Below are positions 61,367 to 64,000 of a DNA stretch of 64,000 nt, in pieces. The notes under the pieces were generated by a model. That model ran no database searches, was not told the DNA's origin, and saw only the letters and a program-made list of their open reading frames with translations. The translations under genes were made by a program, and so were the position numbers. How positions within the stretch are numbered: the stretch's first letter is position 1; every line of letters starts with the position of its first letter. The DNA is from Tsukamurella pseudospumae. GTDB lineage: Bacteria > Actinomycetota > Actinomycetes > Mycobacteriales > Mycobacteriaceae. The DNA lies in the NCBI RefSeq assembly GCF_001575205.1, contig NZ_LSRE01000002.1:1-64000 (forward strand), in the 5' to 3' direction.

Positions 61367-62689
61367 TCACTTGGAGGTGAGGCGGTCCTCGAAGTCGTGC
61401 TCGAGGGCCCGCCAGGCCTCAACCTCGTTGTCGAACGGGCCCGACGGTGCCAGCCGGCGCGGCTGCGGGTCGAGCGCGTAGGAGACGAAGAAGCCGAGCG
61501 GCGTCGTCGGGCGCAGGGCCTCCCGCACTGACGCGTCGTCGGCGAAGTCGGCGGAGTCCAGCAGCAGCTCGACCGCGAGGTCCAGCTGGTCGCGGTCGAT
61601 GCGGCGAGGGCCGTCGGCGATGTCCTCGCTGATGCCGGGGAGCACGTAGACGTTGTCGTCGTACACCTCGACCTCCAGCGAACCGTCGGTGGCCGCGACC
61701 TGGACCTCCTGGTACGTGGACACGGTGGACAGGTCGGTGTCGTTGTCGTCCGCGAGGTACCGGGCCAGCGCACCCTCGGAGTCGAAGGCGAAGATCTTGC
61801 CCTTGCGGCCCAAGAAGATCGGATTGTCGTCCAGGTAGCAGCGCAGCGTGTAGTACTCGCCGGTCGAGGTGATGATCTTGATCGGGTCGATGCCGACCCG
61901 GCCCCAGAACGAGTCGTCGTCCTCGAACTCCTCGTCGTCCTCGACGGCGTCCACGGCCTCGTCGTCCGCCGCGTCGTCCTCGTCGAACTCGTCGTCGTCC
62001 TCATCGAGGTCGTCGGTGTCGAGACCGGGCACGTCGTCGAGGTCGTCATCGAGGTCCTCGGTGTCGGCGGCCAGCGCGGCGGCCTTCTCCTCGGCGGCCG
62101 CGAGCTCCTCCTCAGCCGCCTCGGTCAGCGTGGCCGACACCTTCGGGGCACTGACGACGCCCTCGATCGCGTCGATCACGTCGTCCCACTTGCGGCTGAT
62201 GATCTGGCCCACCTTGTGCCACATCTCCGCGCCCTCACGGCCCTCGAAGTTGCGGGTGCCGATGCGCACGGTGCCCAGCACGGGGTTGCCGTTGAAGAAC
62301 TTGGTGACGTCGATCAGCTCGCACACCTCGCCGATGAGGCCGACGATCTCGAGGGTGTCCTCGAGTTCGGCGATCACCTCGGGGGTGGGCTCCTCGGCGG
62401 CCAGTTCGGGCACGGAGATCACGTCGAAGCTGCGGTCGTCGCGCGGCACGAAGGCCTCTGCGGGGAGCGTGGTGAGCGCCTCCCATGCCGGGTGGTCGTC
62501 GAGGTCGTTCGGCTTGTCACTGCGCACGAAGGCGACGAGCTCCGCGACCGACGTGAAGCCGTACAGATCCTCGTCGAGGCCCAGGAAGGCCTCCCATTCG
62601 TCCTCCCCGTCACGCCACCGCGGTGCCCACAGGGTGTACACCGGGCCGTCGGTGAGGCCGAGCTCGATCGGGACGATGTCAGACGCCAT
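61367..62689 (-). CDS. conserved actinobacterial protein with acidic linker (Rv3311-like)
   Basis: The 440-aa protein has two folded parts joined by an Asp/Glu-rich linker of about 60 residues (about 216-276), where runs such as DEDDDEFDEDDAADDE occur. The N-terminal part starts VPIELGLTDGPVYTLWAPRW; the C-terminal part has CYLDDNPIFLGRKGKIFAF. It corresponds by position and size to M. tuberculosis Rv3311. Databases sometimes call such proteins primosomal, without evidence I know of. No membrane or catalytic motif is seen. It is convergent with add, 9 bp apart. Confidence 0.78.
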   Translation of the reverse strand: MASDIVPIELGLTDGPVYTLWAPRWRDGEDEWEAFLGLDEDLYGFTSVAELVAFVRSDKPNDLDDHPAWEALTTLPAEAFVPRDDRSFDVISVPELAAEEPTPEVIAELEDTLEIVGLIGEVCELIDVTKFFNGNPVLGTVRIGTRNFEGREGAEMWHKVGQIISRKWDDVIDAIEGVVSAPKVSATLTEAAEEELAAAEEKAAALAADTEDLDDDLDDVPGLDTDDLDEDDDEFDEDDAADDEAVDAVEDDEEFEDDDSFWGRVGIDPIKIITSTGEYYTLRCYLDDNPIFLGRKGKIFAFDSEGALARYLADDNDTDLSTVSTYQEVQVAATDGSLEVEVYDDNVYVLPGISEDIADGPRRIDRDQLDLAVELLLDSADFADDASVREALRPTTPLGFFVSYALDPQPRRLAPSGPFDNEVEAWRALEHDFEDRLTSK

Positions 62690-62707
62690 GGCGCCCAGCG
62701 TAGTGCA

Positions 62708-62869
62708 CTACGCCGGTTCGGCGTCGGCCAGAGGATCGGAGTGCTTCCTGAGCACCTTCAGTGCGCGCGGATCGGGCTTGCGGCCGTTCAGCAGCGCCGC
62801 TTTCGCGGCGATCTGCGCGAGCTTCAACTGCCCCTCGGGGGTGTACACCCAGCGCTGCTTCTCCGTCAT
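62708..62869 (-). CDS. small basic protein, 53 aa, unknown
   Basis: An ATG at 62869 opens a 53-codon frame that ends in TAG at 62708. The product begins MTEKQRWVYTPEGQLKLAQI and ends with the acidic SDPLADAEPA; it looks helical and soluble. GAGGA lies about 10 nt upstream. It is the last of three closely spaced small genes on the minus strand facing away from the serine recombinase, so a prophage origin is plausible. I recognise no family. Confidence 0.6.
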   Translation of the reverse strand: MTEKQRWVYTPEGQLKLAQIAAKAALLNGRKPDPRALKVLRKHSDPLADAEPA

Positions 62870-62881
62870 GAACGCGCGTCC

Positions 62882-63193
62882 TCACTCGTGCTCCGGCTCA
62901 CTCTCAGTATCCTCCCCGTGCGACAGGTCCGCCAGCGTGATCGCCCCGATGACTTCCCGTTCGGTCGCCCGTCGCCAGATCCGAGGTCAGGAGCGCCTCG
63001 ACCGTCGCCGCGCCGATTCGTGAGGTGTAGGCGTCCTCGTCGGCGGTGCGCTCCACCGCCCACGCCATCCGCCGCCACCACTCGGCGCGGCGCTCGGAAC
63101 CTCCTTCTGCCGGGTCGCGAAGGAGACGCCGGTCAGCGCCAGAGCGGCGGCGATGAACGGTGCCGCCGTCAGCCACAGCGTCGTGGAGATCAT
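62882..63193 (-). pseudogene. small membrane-anchored phage-type protein broken by two frameshifts
   Basis: Three consecutive frames on the minus strand read as one protein. MISTTLWLTAAPFIAAALAL (a membrane segment) runs to about 63101. Then a second frame continues with ERRAEWWRRMAWAVERTADE and AATVEALLTSDLAT to about 62950. A third frame ends EREVIGAITLADLSHGEDTE...EHE with a stop at 62882. The joined protein of about 100 aa looks like small actinophage or prophage proteins with an N-terminal anchor. Either it is decayed, or the assembly has two small indels, or the gene uses frameshifting. Confidence 0.65.
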
Positions 63194-63195
63194 CG

Positions 63196-63294
63196 CTACC
63201 CCGTCGGGCGGAAGAAGCCGTGGAACTGCTGGCCGATGTTGTCGGTGCGGATCGAGGAGATCTGCACGGGGTCGCCCGCCTCAGGCAAGTGCAT
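63196..63294 (-). CDS. very small protein, 32 aa, unknown
   Basis: An ATG at 63294 starts a 32-codon frame ending at 63196, two bases before the start of the next small gene, which suggests translational coupling. The product contains GDPVQISSIRTDNIGQQFHG. It is too short for a family call. The region faces the start of the recombinase gene, so it could also overlap an attachment site. Confidence 0.4.
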   Translation of the reverse strand: MHLPEAGDPVQISSIRTDNIGQQFHGFFRPTG

Positions 63295-63311
63295 GAATAG
63301 GTTCAGATATG

Positions 63312-64000
63312 ATGACCAGCATGGAAGCGGTGATCTACGCGCGGGTGTCACAGGATCACGGGACGCGGTCCGTGCAGGAGCAGGAGCGGGAGTGCCGCGA
63401 GTTCTGCGATCGTCAGGGCTGGAACGTGACCCGCGTCCTCACCGACAACGACATCGGCGCCAGCCGCTACAGCGGGAAGGACCGGCCCGCGTACCGCGAG
63501 CTGAAGGAGATCCTGCGGCCGGGCGACGTCCTCGTCACGTGGGAGGCCAGCCGAGCGCAACGCGACCTCGCTGCCTACGTGGAGCTGCGGAACCTGTGCG
63601 CGGACCGCGGCGTGAAGTGGGCCTACAACGGCCGCGTCTTCGACCTGTCCGACGGCGACGACCGGTTCGGTACTGGTCTCGACGCGCTGCTCGCGGAGAA
63701 GGAGGCCGAGCAGATCCGCGCCCGTGTGCTTCGTGGGAAGCGGTCGGCAGCGGCGGAGGGCCGGCCGTCGGGGAAGACCCCACCGGGCTACCGGCCGGTG
63801 CGTGATCCGCGCACGGGCCGCACGGTCACGTGGGAGCCCGACGAGGTCGCGCCGGTGATGCAGGAGGCTGCCCGCCGGATCCTCGAGGGCGAGACACTGC
63901 GGGAGGTGACCCGTTGGGCGAACGAGCAAGGAGTGACGGGCACGCACCGGCAGATGCGCGACCGGCTCCACCTCGCCTCGTATGCGGGCCTGCGTGTGCA
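63312..64000 (+). CDS. large serine recombinase (phage-type integrase), N-terminal part
   Basis: The frame is open from an ATG at 63312 (alternative ATG at 63321) to the window edge, 229 codons. It starts with the resolvase-type catalytic motif E-A-V-I-Y-A-R-V-S, where the Ser is the nucleophile, followed by EQERECREFCDRQGW and EASRAQRDLAAYVELRNLC. The linker helix EKEAEQIRARVLRGKRSAAAEG leads into the recombinase zinc-domain entry GYRPVRDPRTGRT. Such enzymes integrate prophages or ICE-like elements between attP and attB. The rest of the gene and the element lie to the right of the window. Confidence 0.9.
   Translation, partial: MTSMEAVIYARVSQDHGTRSVQEQERECREFCDRQGWNVTRVLTDNDIGASRYSGKDRPAYRELKEILRPGDVLVTWEASRAQRDLAAYVELRNLCADRGVKWAYNGRVFDLSDGDDRFGTGLDALLAEKEAEQIRARVLRGKRSAAAEGRPSGKTPPGYRPVRDPRTGRTVTWEPDEVAPVMQEAARRILEGETLREVTRWANEQGVTGTHRQMRDRLHLASYAGLRV

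Noticed and set aside
61895-62060. Trinucleotide-rich tract (GTC/CTC repeats) as a possible satellite
   Set aside because: It encodes the Asp/Glu-rich linker of the Rv3311-like protein in frame; no regular repeat unit is kept.

Overview
The window is high-GC (about 70%) actinobacterial DNA, densely packed, with many ATGA/GTGA/TGATG stop-start overlaps and frequent GTG starts. The core gene order (imuA'-imuB, dnaE2, trmL, folD-DUF3017, metX, trpS, a YhjD-type protein, dacB, sdhCDAB, cdd, deoA, add, an Rv3311-like gene) matches, from memory, the order of the Mycobacterium tuberculosis block from Rv3395c down to Rv3311. The organism is therefore a member of the Mycobacteriales. The extra genes (complete prpDBC, a serpin, a barnase/barstar pair) make a non-mycobacterial genus such as Tsukamurella likely, but that genus call is inference.

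Layout. 1-350 is the 5' end of an IS1380-family insertion sequence running off the left edge. 649-11107 holds the SOS mutagenesis genes imuA'-imuB and dnaE2, separated by a two-TM coiled-coil protein, a lipoprotein serpin, an amidohydrolase and two regulators. 11127-16195 is a run of small accessory genes: an SnoaL-like protein, an FMN split-barrel protein, a hotdog thioesterase with its TetR regulator, a YtfG/YtfH-like reductase-regulator pair, a patatin, a CHAP protein and DUF167. 16290-18970 is metE under a cobalamin riboswitch. 18990-27649 joins central metabolism: pyruvate carboxylase, the methylcitrate operon prpDBC and its PrpR/RamB-type regulator. 27688-34690 holds a membrane hydrolase, trmL (start codon buried in a perfect 17-bp hairpin), an HdeD-like protein, folD, DUF3017, an actin-like/Pro-Thr-Ser-tailed membrane protein, and metX under a SAM-IV riboswitch.

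34742-37675 looks like one operon: MFS exporter, secreted barnase-like RNase lipoprotein, barstar, exonuclease III. 37884-44150 holds trpS, a YihY/YhjD protein, an APC permease, a D,D-carboxypeptidase, a sucrase/ferredoxin-like protein and an F420-type nitroreductase. 44270-51715 is an efflux and regulation region: PadR-DHA2 exporter, a four-gene RHH-DUF4097-ABC ATPase-ABC permease operon behind a perfect operator palindrome, a MarR-AhpD-like pair with tandem operators, and an SGNH hydrolase. 51792-55207 is sdhCDAB, divergent from cdd-deoA, with an IdeR/DtxR-like box in between. 57148-62689 holds a D-2-hydroxyacid dehydrogenase, a two-component system, add and an acidic conserved protein. The right edge (62708-64000) looks like a prophage end: three tiny minus-strand genes, one frameshifted twice, and a large serine recombinase that runs off the window.

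Purine and pyrimidine salvage (cdd, deoA, add), propionate and anaplerotic carbon flow (prp, pyc, sdh) and methionine synthesis (metE, metX) dominate the core. Methionine synthesis is controlled here by two different riboswitches. A sequence-level oddity is the octamer GACGGTGC, which I count at about 67 sites on the two strands, roughly one per kilobase.
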